31,502 bases of DNA from JBLHHI01 sp047614125 (GTDB taxonomy: Bacteria; Bacteroidota; Bacteroidia; NS11-12g; UBA9320), in the NCBI GenBank assembly GCA_047614125.1, contig JBLHHI010000022.1, positions 1 to 31,502 of the forward strand, in the 5' to 3' direction. Position 1 is the first letter of the stretch; every line of letters starts with the position of its first letter. The notes below the pieces were generated by a model. That model saw nothing but the letters and a program-made list of their open reading frames with translations. It ran no database searches and was not told the origin of the DNA. Of this stretch, positions 15,940 through 23,846 are shown in pieces. The translations under genes and the position numbers were made by a program.

Positions 15940-16545
15940 TTATTTACGCTCAACATCAATGATAATATCGTCTTCTAATTCCTTTAGTAGCACATCTTTA
16001 TGCACCGTTATGAGTAGGTTAGCGTAACATGAATCGTGTTTTAAAGAATGGAGCCCTTTCATTTTATCAACCTCATAATTGTTGGGTAAAAAACCGACGC
16101 TATCTTTCATAACGGCAACAACCTTCATCGTAGAAAAATTACCATCTTCGGTCTTGTACTCATATACATCCCCAACTTTTGGTGAATTCATGAATTCTAC
16201 ATCTTGCTTGTTTCCCGAACGAACACTGTAGGTGATTAATAAAGCGATGAGTGCAGCAACTCCCAACCCAGAAAACATCCATATTGGAGGTTTATTTTCG
16301 GCTTTAAGCAAATCATACTCCCTTTTAAGTTCGTCATTCATGTTCGACTTATCCGTTACTTCGTTGCAATGGGTGCATTCGGCATAACCGATGGATTTGT
16401 ACGGAAAAAAAGGAATCCAAAATATATGTGCATATTGATAAAACACAGAAAACCGTAGCGATCCCTTGGTATTACAGTGTTGGCATGTTGCGGTAGATGA
16501 AGTAGAATGCGCGGTTTCTTTGGCATTTGTTCCGTATACAATCAT
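15940..16545 (-). CDS. Zinc-ribbon membrane protein, function unknown
   Basis: The product is 201 aa. An N-terminal zinc ribbon uses C21-x2-C24 and C57-x2-C60, enclosing an aromatic stretch (FSVFYQYAHIFWIPFFPYK) typical of zinc-ribbon proteins thought to lie at the membrane surface. A short helical linker leads to one transmembrane helix (about 89-108), followed by a soluble beta-rich domain of about 90 residues that I do not recognise (PKVGDVYEYKTEDG onward). It has no signal peptide, so the ribbon is probably cytosolic. It is flanked by 137-158 bp of AT-rich spacer on each side and appears to be a single gene. Confidence 0.7.
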   Translation of the reverse strand: MIVYGTNAKETAHSTSSTATCQHCNTKGSLRFSVFYQYAHIFWIPFFPYKSIGYAECTHCNEVTDKSNMNDELKREYDLLKAENKPPIWMFSGLGVAALIALLITYSVRSGNKQDVEFMNSPKVGDVYEYKTEDGNFSTMKVVAVMKDSVGFLPNNYEVDKMKGLHSLKHDSCYANLLITVHKDVLLKELEDDIIIDVERK

Positions 16546-16682
16546 AAAAGCATCCTAGTTTAAGAGTATTTAATTCTTTGGAAAACTTGATTTTGGTGTT
16601 TATGCTGGTAAAAATATAAAAATGCATTGAATTACAAAAGGTTGAAGATAATCATATGCTTACCTCAATAAGCTTTAACAAA

Positions 16683-17537
16683 TTAGGGTTTACTTAAAAT
16701 GCGCTGCAGGTAACGTCCCGTCTTTTCGTTAAACACCGCAGTGGTGTGTCCATCGTACTTAATTCTATAGTCATCTCGGTCGGACTTTTTAAATGGAAGA
16801 TAAATCACCTGATTCGGATCCAATCCGCCTTGTTCAATAATTGGAGATAGATGAAATGTATCTTGACTTGAGATCATCAAGACTTTGAAATCGATTTTTT
16901 TACTCGTTAGTAAATTGTTCATCTCCTTGAACATTAAAGCTGCTCGTGTCATATCCTCATCCGATATAAATAGTTCATCATTAAAGAACCGATGATAGAA
17001 ATGAGTATGCTCCCACATGGTTGTTAATGAAATTTTGTTTTCCGCTTTTATTTGGATTGGTTTTTGACTAAAGTTTCCACACTTATGCAGTACTCCTCTA
17101 TCAACTTCGTACCAAGGCCCTTTCGTATCCCAAGCCGATCTTCCAGCTGCTCTACGAATGTGATCTTCCATAAAAACATAGATAAGAGAAGTGGGCTTTC
17201 CCATAAAGCTGCTATCTGTAACTATTTGATTTTTAACTATTTCCAGCACTTGATGTGTGCCATAGCCATGACAACTAATGTTTTCAACCTTACTTAAATG
17301 ATTCTGCGCCAAGGCAAAGTAATTTGGTATGGTTTCATGATCGTTAACTCCTTCTCCAAAACAAAAGGAACCTCCAACAAAAATCACTTGATTGGACGCA
17401 GTATCATTTGAAGCCGGAACGATGCGCCGGTGGTTTTTGTAGGTGTATACTACGTCATAAAGCAATTGGTCTTTGAGTGTTTTTTTTACATGAAAATGCA
17501 CCTCTTTCGGGTCCCGTATAACCCAAAATTGAATCAA
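16683..17537 (-). CDS. SGNH/GDSL-type hydrolase domain (downstream part of frameshifted gene)
   Basis: The SGNH-like fold shows IFVGGSFCFGEGVND (catalytic Ser in GGS, about residues 52-66 of this frame) and a C-terminal YDGHTTAVFNEKTGRYL with the Asp-x-His dyad (DGH) and the DGHxxxxG-type helix. Such domains act as esterases or O-acyl transferases on envelope carbohydrates or lipids. The first 20 or so residues of this frame are out-of-frame readings of the upstream piece. Removing one A from the A8 run (17480-17487) gives a continuous ILGYTGPERGAFSCKKTLKD then QLLYDVVYTYKNHRR, typical of the domain's start. It is therefore one gene with the upstream membrane segment. Confidence 0.75.
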   Translation of the reverse strand: MIQFWVIRDPKEVHFHVKKTLKDQLLYDVVYTYKNHRRIVPASNDTASNQVIFVGGSFCFGEGVNDHETIPNYFALAQNHLSKVENISCHGYGTHQVLEIVKNQIVTDSSFMGKPTSLIYVFMEDHIRRAAGRSAWDTKGPWYEVDRGVLHKCGNFSQKPIQIKAENKISLTTMWEHTHFYHRFFNDELFISDEDMTRAALMFKEMNNLLTSKKIDFKVLMISSQDTFHLSPIIEQGGLDPNQVIYLPFKKSDRDDYRIKYDGHTTAVFNEKTGRYLQRILSKP

Positions 17538-17787
17538 AATTTATGTATTCATTATCGGCATAATCCCCAGTAAAAATCGAATTTTCAGGATTTAGACCGA
17601 AGTGAGATTTGTATCCTAAATATCCTTCATACAGCAGAAAGGCGATCAAGAAAGAGGCCAAATACAACGCGCTTAGTTTTACCCATTTCTTTTTGAGAAC
17701 GATGGCTGAGGCGATAAGTCCAACCACCAACAATAATCCCATAACTGAGATTCCATATTGAAGAACAAATTCGTACAAACCCTGCAT
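17455..17787 (-). CDS. Membrane-anchor part of frameshifted SGNH hydrolase gene
   Basis: This is a 110-aa reading with two hydrophobic helices (about 10-30 and 38-55) and then a soluble stretch NSIFTGDYADNEYINFDSIL leading into the SGNH domain. It goes out of frame at AAAAAAAA (17480-17487, minus strand) and stops at TGA soon after. Together with 16683-17537 it would encode about 365 aa: two transmembrane helices with an outward-facing hydrolase domain. Its ATG lies 43 bp after the stop of the DEAD-box helicase gene. It may be an assembly error, a mutation or a slippage site. Confidence 0.7.
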   Translation of the reverse strand: MQGLYEFVLQYGISVMGLLLVVGLIASAIVLKKKWVKLSALYLASFLIAFLLYEGYLGYKSHFGLNPENSIFTGDYADNEYINFDSILGYTGPERGAFSCKKNTQRPIAL

Positions 17788-17830
17788 TTAAATATAATAC
17801 ACCGGCACATCGCCCAGTGATGGGTCAAAT

Positions 17831-19165
17831 TTAATACCTTCTTTTTGGTCTCGAACTGCCCGACCTAGATTGCGAGTTGTTTGAATTCGAAGAGTCATTA
17901 GACTTCGAGCCACCGCTGTTGCTTCCATGCCCGCCTCTATTATTCGATTGCGGCCTTCTTGATCTTCCTCTTTGATCATTTGCGCCTCTATTTTGATTTG
18001 GCTTAACTGGAGTTTCAGGCTCTGAACCATCGTCAACAAAGGGCTGATCGTCAACCACATCAATGGTTAAGCCAATCAATTTTTGAATGTCGCGCAAATA
18101 CGGTCGTTCGTCCATGGCACAAAACGAAATCGCCATACCACTTGCGCTGGCTCTTCCAGTTCTACCTATGCGATGTACATACGTTTCCGGTATGTTCGGA
18201 AGATCGTAGTTTACCACATGAGACAAATCCTCCACATCAATTCCTCGAGCTGCAATGTCTGTAGCAATCAATACTTTAATTTTCCCATCCTTAAAATTAC
18301 CCAAGGCTCTTTGTCGAGCACCTTGCGATTTATTGCCATGAATGGCTTCTGCTTTAATATTAGCTTTCAAAAGACTTCGAACAATCTTGTCGGCTCCATG
18401 CTTCGTTCTCGAAAACACCAGAACCGATGCAATATTCTCGGTCTCTATGAGATGGATGAGCAGCTTTACCTTGCTTTTCTTTCCTACAAAATATACCGCT
18501 TGCTCTACTCGTTCTGCTGTAGCCTGTTCGGGCTTAATGGTAACCCGATACGGATTTCCCAAAATGCTCTTCGACAAATCCATGATGGCAGAAGGCATGG
18601 TGGCCGAAAAGAACAAAGATTGACGCTGTTTTGGCAAAAGTGCTATAAGTCGCTTTATATCGTGAACAAAGCCCATGTCGAGCATTTGATCCGCCTCATC
18701 CAACACAAAATATTCAATGTTAGAAAGGCTAATGTACCCTTGATTAATCAAATCGAGCAATCTACCAGGTGTGGCCACAAGCACATCTACACCCCTTCGT
18801 AAAGCGTCCGTCTGGCTGCCTTGTTTCACTCCTCCAAATATTACGGTATTTTTCAAACCGGTATGCTTACCATAATCCGAAAAACTATCTGCAATCTGAA
18901 TGGCCAATTCTCGAGTTGGCGTAACCACCAAGGCCTTTATTTTTCGTTGCCCCTTGCCTCGGTTTTCATCTTCATACAATTGCTGTAAGATGGGTATAGC
19001 AAATGCCGCGGTTTTACCGGTTCCGGTTTGCGCACAACCGAGCAAATCTCTTCCTTCTAAGAGAATTGGAATGGATTGAGCTTGTATTGGGGTTGGTGTG
19101 TGATAACCCAGATTTTCGAGGGCATCTAAGATGGGTTCTAATAATCCTAAATCTTTAAATTTCAA
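17831..19165 (-). CDS. DEAD-box RNA helicase (RhlE-like)
   Basis: The product is 444 aa with all main motifs in order. The Q motif region is FKDLGL to GYHTPTPIQ (3-28), motif I is AQTGTGKT (45-52), PTREL and TPGR follow, motif II DEAD is at about 157-160, then SAT, ATDIAARGID, and motif VI HRIGRTGR. The C-terminal tail of about 75 residues is low-complexity, rich in Gly, Asn, Ser and Arg, ending SSRPKRRY, as in RhlE-type cold-shock or ribosome-assembly helicases that bind RNA nonspecifically. It is cytosolic. TACCTTCG just upstream of the ATG resembles a -7 box, but without a TTG at the right distance. Confidence 0.92.
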   Translation of the reverse strand: MKFKDLGLLEPILDALENLGYHTPTPIQAQSIPILLEGRDLLGCAQTGTGKTAAFAIPILQQLYEDENRGKGQRKIKALVVTPTRELAIQIADSFSDYGKHTGLKNTVIFGGVKQGSQTDALRRGVDVLVATPGRLLDLINQGYISLSNIEYFVLDEADQMLDMGFVHDIKRLIALLPKQRQSLFFSATMPSAIMDLSKSILGNPYRVTIKPEQATAERVEQAVYFVGKKSKVKLLIHLIETENIASVLVFSRTKHGADKIVRSLLKANIKAEAIHGNKSQGARQRALGNFKDGKIKVLIATDIAARGIDVEDLSHVVNYDLPNIPETYVHRIGRTGRASASGMAISFCAMDERPYLRDIQKLIGLTIDVVDDQPFVDDGSEPETPVKPNQNRGANDQRGRSRRPQSNNRGGHGSNSGGSKSNDSSNSNNSQSRSGSSRPKRRY

Positions 19166-19260
19166 TGCGTGTTAAATAAGCCGCGAAGGTAGCTTGTTTG
19201 TTTACATTTCCTTGGGCAATAATGTATATGTCTCATCAACCTCACTGTTCACAAGCGTTC

Positions 19261-19290
19261 TGAATTCAAAATATGAATCGAACTCAGGTT
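19261..19290 (+). repeat. Dispersed about 30-bp repeat, copy C
   Basis: TGAATTCAAAATATGAATCG followed by AACTCAGGTT. It differs by one base from copy B at 14190-14219. It sits five bases past the stop codon of the aldo/keto reductase gene, in the 130-bp gap before the helicase. Confidence 0.7.
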
Positions 19291-19295
19291 ACTAG

Positions 19296-20198
19296 CTAAG
19301 GCAAGTTCGATCCAGTTGCCGCGTAATAAATTGCAAACCACTCCTCGTTCGTTAGTTTCAAATCCAACGAATCTACCGCTCGCTTGCTGCGCTCGGGATT
19401 TCCACTTCCCAAAATTGGCAAAATGCCGGACGGGTGTTGCAGCAACCACGCAAGAGCAAGGCCGGTAAAACTTTCTAGGTCTTTGATTTTTGCCATTTCA
19501 TGAAAGGCATGATTTAATCGCTGGCTCAACTCGCTTTCGGGTTTAAACAACATTCCACCACCCAAAGGAGACCATGCCATGGGTCGAATGTTTTTGGATT
19601 GCAAAAAATCTACATTGCCCGATTCGAAATGTTCCAAGCACATCGGAGAAAGTTCAATTTGATTGGTTACCAAAGGCAGGTCGCATGCACTTTGCAAATT
19701 CTCAAATTGAGATCTGGTAAAATTGGAAACACCTACGTGCCGCACTTTCCCAAATTTAACGAGCTGATTGAAAACGCTATTAATTTCGCTTGGATTCAAT
19801 AAAGGAGAAGGTCTATGCAACAAAAGCAAATCGATGTTGTCGGTTTGAAAGTTTAACAAAGATTGATCCACCGACTTGATGATGTGATCATAGCTGTAGT
19901 CGTAGGTTTTTATTCTTCGGTTTGGATATTTTTTGGATTTTAACTTAATGCCACACTTGGTTATAAGCTGCATTTTTTGTCTAAGTTCAGGTTTGAGTTT
20001 TAAGGCATTGCCAAAAAGTGCTTCGCATGTATAGTCGCCATAAATATCGGCATGATCAAAGGTGGTAATTCCCATTTCAATCCACTGTTCTATGCTTTTA
20101 AGCAATTCCTGAGGCGACTTCCCCCAGTTGTTTAACCTCCAACAACCCTGAATTATTCTGGAAACTGAAAAGTGATCTGCAATTTGTACTTGCTCCAT
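19296..20198 (-). CDS. Aldo/keto reductase
   Basis: I prefer ATG at 20198 (MEQVQIADHF) because the 12 residues before it look non-conserved; the frame itself extends to 20234. Counting from that start, the AKR tetrad is visible: D48 in TFDHADIYG, Y53, K81 in LITKCG, and H128 in LLLHRPSP. The NADPH-binding C-terminal GSGNPERSKRAV is present (about 269-280). The length of 300 aa suits the family. It reduces carbonyl substrates with NADPH, and the best-matching subgroup by eye is YdhF-like; the physiological substrate is unknown. The gene is single, oppositely oriented to the DUF4389 gene, with the repeat copy C immediately after its stop. Confidence 0.88.
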   Translation of the reverse strand: MEQVQIADHFSVSRIIQGCWRLNNWGKSPQELLKSIEQWIEMGITTFDHADIYGDYTCEALFGNALKLKPELRQKMQLITKCGIKLKSKKYPNRRIKTYDYSYDHIIKSVDQSLLNFQTDNIDLLLLHRPSPLLNPSEINSVFNQLVKFGKVRHVGVSNFTRSQFENLQSACDLPLVTNQIELSPMCLEHFESGNVDFLQSKNIRPMAWSPLGGGMLFKPESELSQRLNHAFHEMAKIKDLESFTGLALAWLLQHPSGILPILGSGNPERSKRAVDSLDLKLTNEEWFAIYYAATGSNLP

Positions 20199-20294
20199 AA
20201 GGATGTTTATTGGATGCTGATGTTTCAAATGCAAAGGTAACCGTGAAAGATAAGAACGGCAGAATGAACCACGACTAAATGTACTCGAAATTTC

Positions 20295-20302
20295 TTATGT
20301 TT
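20295..20302 (+). promoter_or_regulatory. Candidate -7 box (TATGTTTG) for DUF4389 gene
   Basis: TATGTTTG fits TAnnTTTG exactly. Transcription would start around 20308-20310, downstream of an in-frame ATG at 20301, so it favours translation from the ATG at 20337. No clear -33 TTG is seen. Confidence 0.45.
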
Positions 20303-20336
20303 GTACTCTTACAGAATCCACTTAATAAGTACCACT

Positions 20337-20972
20337 ATGCGCTTCAACATCAAACGTCAAGAGACGTATTCAAAATCGGAACTTCTATTGCGAACTTTTT
20401 TAGGATTTTTCTACATCCTAATTCCGCATTATTTTGTATTAGTCTTTTACAGCATTGGTTGGATGTTTGTATCATTGGGCATCTTTTTCTCCATTTTATT
20501 TACTCGAAGTTTCCCAAAGAGCTTGTTTGATTACCAGGTGAAATTATTCCGTTATATGATTCGTTTATCGGCTCGACTTTACAATCTATCGGATGGTTAT
20601 CCAGGCTTTTCATTGGATTCGGAAGATGAAAACACGTATTATGACATGGAGTATACGCCAACCGTTTTACGACGAACCATGCTGGTTCGCACTTTTTTTG
20701 GCGCCATCTTACTATTGCCACACCTCATAATCTTAATCCTTCGATCAATTGTTGTACTTTTTATAATCTTCATCTCTTTTTTCGCCATCCTATTCACAGG
20801 CGAATATCCCGAAAACATGTTTAAATTCATGGTAGAACAAATGCGTTGGAGCTATCGGGTTAACAATTGGATGTACTTCTTTACTCCAGATTATCCCCCA
20901 TTTCACGGAAGAGAATTACCGGAAGAAAGCATGGAAAACCAAAACGAAATAAATCATTTGGTAGAAGATTAG
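20337..20972 (+). CDS. DUF4389 membrane protein, duplicated domain
   Basis: The start ATG at 20337 (MRFNIKRQETYSK) is preferred to 20301 because a -7 box covers the latter. The product is 211 aa. Two copies of the same unit are visible: RTFLGFFYILIPHYFVLVFY with FFSILFTRSFPKSLFDYQVK and a YPGF, then RTFFGAILLLPHLIILILR with FFAILFTGEYPENMFKFMVE, MRWSYRVNNW and DYPPF. Each unit has two hydrophobic segments around an ILFT-x-x-P motif, the hallmark of DUF4389. An acidic tail ends the protein. It is an inner-membrane protein of unknown function that stands alone. Confidence 0.82.
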   Translation: MRFNIKRQETYSKSELLLRTFLGFFYILIPHYFVLVFYSIGWMFVSLGIFFSILFTRSFPKSLFDYQVKLFRYMIRLSARLYNLSDGYPGFSLDSEDENTYYDMEYTPTVLRRTMLVRTFFGAILLLPHLIILILRSIVVLFIIFISFFAILFTGEYPENMFKFMVEQMRWSYRVNNWMYFFTPDYPPFHGRELPEESMENQNEINHLVED

Positions 20973-20981
20973 ACTGGAATA

Positions 20982-21953
20982 CTAAACCGCCCAGGAAAGT
21001 TCAGATTTCGACAACTTGAGCGCCTTTGCTCCGCCTAAAGAAGCCACCCATGTTTTGATGTGGGATATTCTAGAATTTAAATCCGTTATCGACTCGTAAT
21101 TCATTTCGAGAGACACTCTTGAGGTGTCTAAAACCAAATTATTCTGCATCCCATTGGCAGGGTTTTCATATCCACCAACAAGAAAATCTTTAAACCAATT
21201 TTCGGAGCTCATACGAACTACATTGTTTGGCTTATTGGATAGTATGCTGTAAAACTTGTCAAATGCTTCGTTAACCGCATACGGCCTTGGATCGCTCACG
21301 TTATACACCCGTATGCCGGGAATTATTGATTCCATGGCGCATAAAACGACGTGATTGATATTGTCAAAATTGGTCATAGAAACTTGAACCGGTTGTAACG
21401 GGATGTTAAGTGGTTTTTCGCGTTCAATTACTTCAAGAAAAGAAGGCAAGAAGCTGCTGTCTCCCACCCCATAGAGGGAACTGGGCCTTAAAATAATGCA
21501 CGAATTTCCTTTAAACTCTTTTCGGATCACGTCTTCTGCCATGAGCTTAGACTTACCCAGTGGCGAAAGCAATTCATTATCTTGATTTCCGGCAAGCTCT
21601 TCTTTTATGGGGTCTTCCTGAGGTAGATATACCGAAGAACACGAAAAATGAATAAGGTCCTCAATATGAGATGCCGCTCGAACTAGGTTTCGAGTTCCTT
21701 CTACGTTTATTGGAATTAATTCCTCCAGTGTTTTTGAAGGATCGTTTAAACTTGAGGTATGAATGCACAAATCCGCAGCCGGCAGATCAAACGGATTTCG
21801 GATGTCGATGCTGCGATATTCGGCATGTTTGAGGAGTTCTTTTGGTGGATTGGAGGAAGAACCAATGCCTGTTACTTCGTGTCCTCTCTTCGATAAATAA
21901 CGGGTTAAGGCTGCGCCTAATGACCCGGTTGCTCCTGTTACGATAATTCGCAT
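20982..21953 (-). CDS. NAD-dependent epimerase/dehydratase-like protein lacking the catalytic Tyr
   Basis: The start at 21953 (MRIIVTGATGSLGAAL) puts the Rossmann motif TGATGSLG at residues 6-13. The nine codons before it look spurious. The extended-SDR layout continues with SCSSVY for the Ser strand, then LLSPLGKSKLMAED where the family has SPYGxSKxxaE: the catalytic Tyr is Leu (codon CTG) while the Lys remains. Later SSLYGVGD and VYNVSDPRPY match the substrate half. It is 323 aa. It is the last gene of the minus-strand run 23729-20982, 23 bp after the methyltransferase. It may be a non-catalytic NAD(P)-binding protein or may use another residue. Confidence 0.82.
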   Translation of the reverse strand: MRIIVTGATGSLGAALTRYLSKRGHEVTGIGSSSNPPKELLKHAEYRSIDIRNPFDLPAADLCIHTSSLNDPSKTLEELIPINVEGTRNLVRAASHIEDLIHFSCSSVYLPQEDPIKEELAGNQDNELLSPLGKSKLMAEDVIRKEFKGNSCIILRPSSLYGVGDSSFLPSFLEVIEREKPLNIPLQPVQVSMTNFDNINHVVLCAMESIIPGIRVYNVSDPRPYAVNEAFDKFYSILSNKPNNVVRMSSENWFKDFLVGGYENPANGMQNNLVLDTSRVSLEMNYESITDLNSRISHIKTWVASLGGAKALKLSKSELSWAV

Positions 21954-22003
21954 ACACAAATAACTACAATAAAATGACAATTCGCCACAATTTTCCTAAC
22001 TAT

Positions 22004-22618
22004 TTAACGTCTATGAAATCTTCCAAAAACAAAGTTCTGAACGGTATTGAATGGGGTTTGATGATCCAGGTACTCTAAGTCCACCTTTTCATAATTCCGA
22101 TCGATTAACTCAACCAGTTGCTTCCCAGAATATTGTTTAATCGGAATGCCGCTGCATTTAAGAGGCCCGTTTTCCGAAAAAGTTCCGAGTATGGCGAAGC
22201 CTCCACTATGTACCTTGGTATTCAAAGTGTTTAAATACTGACGAATATCAAATTGATTGATTAAGAAGTGCATGGTGGCTCGATCGTGCCAAAGGTCGTA
22301 TTTCGTTTGTGGGATGAACATCGTAATGTCCGAAACAATCCACGTAACTTGAGAAGCCCTTTTGCCCAAACGGAGTTTGGCTCGATTGATGGCCGCTTCG
22401 GAAATGTCGAGAACCGTAACATTTGAATACCCCAAATCAAGTAAATGGTCCACTAAAAATCCATCGCCACCACCGATGTCAATAATCTTGGCGGTTTTAT
22501 CCAGCTTGCATTTATGGATGTAACGAAGTGAAATTTCGGGGGTTGATTGATACCAACTAACATCTTCCAAAGCCTTGTGTTCGTAAATACTTTCCCAGTG
22601 GGTTTTCCGATTAATCAT
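22004..22618 (-). CDS. Class I SAM-dependent methyltransferase
   Basis: Two starts are possible, ATG at 22630 and ATG at 22618 (MINRKTHWESIYE). The second gives less overlap with the GNAT stop (8 bp) and begins where the domain begins. Motif I is IIDIGGGDGFLVDHLL, followed by acidic VLDIS and DLWHDRATMHFL. The VSWYQSTPEISLRYI element near the N-terminus is typical of small thiopurine/tellurite-type methyltransferases (about 200 aa) with unassigned substrates. The cytosolic enzyme sits third in the YfiT-like, GNAT, methyltransferase, epimerase-like run. Confidence 0.85.
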   Translation of the reverse strand: MINRKTHWESIYEHKALEDVSWYQSTPEISLRYIHKCKLDKTAKIIDIGGGDGFLVDHLLDLGYSNVTVLDISEAAINRAKLRLGKRASQVTWIVSDITMFIPQTKYDLWHDRATMHFLINQFDIRQYLNTLNTKVHSGGFAILGTFSENGPLKCSGIPIKQYSGKQLVELIDRNYEKVDLEYLDHQTPFNTVQNFVFGRFHRR

Positions 22619-23177
22619 AGTTTTCCTCAAATTGGAGGCGAGTTAATTCGTACAAAACACAAGACTGCAACCTTTTGTTTCTATTTAATTTTGGATGGAT
22701 AAAGATGGAAGTCTGTTTCATTCCAATTCGATTCATAACCGCTATGGATTGCTTATTTACTTGGGGTGCCATGGCCAAAATTTTATTAATGCTCAGCGCA
22801 TTAAATCCATATTTCATGCACTTCAGCGCACCCTCGGTTGCATAACCTTTGCCCCAAAATCTTGGATGCAAGCGCCAGCCCAAATCCACACACGGTGTAA
22901 ACGCCGCATCAAAATTCTGCTTTGCCAAGCCAATAAGCCCAATGAAGTTGGATGAATCCAATTCATCCACAGCAAAATAACAATACCGTTCCCTCTTCAA
23001 CATATCGTTCATCCGATTCATGAAATCCTGAGAATCGGAGCGTGACAATACGGATGGAAAATAATTCATAACGCGCGAATCCGAATTCAATTCCGACAAA
23101 CTGTCTAAATCTGCAGCATCCCAACTTCGAAAGCCCAAGCGCTGTGAAGTGAATTTGTAGGTAGGATTTGATTGCAT
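22611..23177 (-). CDS. GNAT family N-acetyltransferase (RimJ/RimL-like)
   Basis: The product is 188 aa. It has the GNAT N-terminal TSQRLGFRSWDAADLDSL segment, a core strand GWRLHPRFWGKGYATEG containing the acetyl-CoA pyrophosphate loop (RFWGKGYA), and a following MKYGFNALSINKILAM/NKQSIAVMNRIGM typical of RimJ/RimL-type enzymes that acetylate N-termini or small molecules. The substrate is unknown. It begins 3 bp after the YfiT-like gene and overlaps the methyltransferase start, so this is an operon. Confidence 0.87.
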   Translation of the reverse strand: MQSNPTYKFTSQRLGFRSWDAADLDSLSELNSDSRVMNYFPSVLSRSDSQDFMNRMNDMLKRERYCYFAVDELDSSNFIGLIGLAKQNFDAAFTPCVDLGWRLHPRFWGKGYATEGALKCMKYGFNALSINKILAMAPQVNKQSIAVMNRIGMKQTSIFIHPKLNRNKRLQSCVLYELTRLQFEENYD

Positions 23178-23180
23178 GCT

Positions 23181-23729
23181 TTACGATGCTTCGAATGCGT
23201 TTTTTAAAGCAATGGCTTGTTCAATGTGTGCAAAATGATGATTGCAATGCCAAGCGTACAACGACAAATATGATTCTAATTGAAGTGAGCCTTGATGTTC
23301 TGGATGTATGAGTTCCCGTTTATAATCTTCTTCAGACATCGATTTTAACAAAATCACCCATCGTCTGTGTATTATTTCCAAGAGTTTTATGGCAGCGGTC
23401 AAAGGCTCGTTCATCACATCGGGCATTTCTGCCCAAAGTGCTTCTGCATATGGCTTTATCGTTGGAACATCCTCGGTTAGTCCCAGCTTAAAACGAATGA
23501 AACCATTCATGTGGCTGTCGGAACAATGATGTACTACCTGATGGATGGACCAACCTCCTGATCTGTATTCCCAAGTTTTGCACTCTTCGTCAGTGAGGGC
23601 AGCTATACTGTTTTCAACACGCTTCGGAAACGAAGCAATGACCTCGATCCAGTGCTCACGATCATGGGGAGACATGTTGGTTGGAAATTGAAATTTCCCA
23701 ATTGGAAATCGTGGATCTGTTGTATTCAT
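23181..23729 (-). CDS. YfiT/BstA-like DinB-fold putative metal-dependent hydrolase or transferase
   Basis: I choose ATG at 23729 (MNTTDPRFPIGKFQFP); a GTG two codons upstream is also in frame. At about 182 aa the length fits. DPRFPIGKF at the N-terminus, GGWSIHQVVHHCSDSHMN and HCNHHFAHIEQA give the three-His metal site of the DinB/YfiT family. In Firmicutes YfiT/BstA proteins are bacillithiol S-transferases. Whether this host makes bacillithiol cannot be seen here. It is the first gene of a four-gene run. A TAATTTG -7-like box (23738-23744) abuts its start, and the 12-bp repeat array lies right behind it. Confidence 0.85.
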   Translation of the reverse strand: MNTTDPRFPIGKFQFPTNMSPHDREHWIEVIASFPKRVENSIAALTDEECKTWEYRSGGWSIHQVVHHCSDSHMNGFIRFKLGLTEDVPTIKPYAEALWAEMPDVMNEPLTAAIKLLEIIHRRWVILLKSMSEEDYKRELIHPEHQGSLQLESYLSLYAWHCNHHFAHIEQAIALKNAFEAS

Positions 23730-23737
23730 GATCACTG

Positions 23738-23744
23738 CAAATTA
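23738..23744 (-). promoter_or_regulatory. Candidate -7 box (TAATTTG) of YfiT-like operon
   Basis: On the minus strand TAATTTG, followed by C, lies 8 bp from the ATG at 23729. A transcript from it would be almost leaderless. The expected -33 region would fall inside the phased repeat array at 23753-23796. Confidence 0.35.
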
Positions 23745-23752
23745 CGTTATTA

Positions 23753-23796
23753 CCCATGACTTAAGTCATGGGCCATGTCATGGGCTAAGTCATGGG
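23753..23796. repeat. Phased 12-bp repeat array with 20-bp perfect palindrome (possible operator)
   Basis: Four copies of one octamer start at 23753, 23765, 23777 and 23789, exactly 12 bp apart. The first is CCCATGAC (inverted) and the next three are GTCATGGG. The first two form a perfect 20-bp palindrome, CCCATGACTT/AAGTCATGGG. The array sits between the CxxC-domain gene and the YfiT-like operon, over the expected -33 region of the latter. It looks like multiple binding sites for one dimeric regulator, or a structured transcript end for the upstream gene. Confidence 0.6.
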
Positions 23797-23846
23797 TTTG
23801 CTAACTTGCAGAATGCAAAACTACCTATTCGTCTTATTCACAGTCA

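Noticed and set aside
17788..18063. A 91-aa minus-strand frame ending right before the membrane-anchor ATG
   Set aside because: It lies inside the low-complexity C-terminus of the helicase in another frame and shows no conserved features; its position is a coincidence.
18083..18802. A 239-aa open frame antisense to the DEAD-box helicase
   Set aside because: The helicase motifs are all on the other strand in this stretch. The antisense product is Cys/Arg/Ser-rich without recognisable domains, typical of a shadow frame.
23753..23796. The repeat array as a CRISPR or iteron origin
   Set aside because: The units are only 12 bp with four copies, there are no spacers of CRISPR length, and there is no replication gene nearby.
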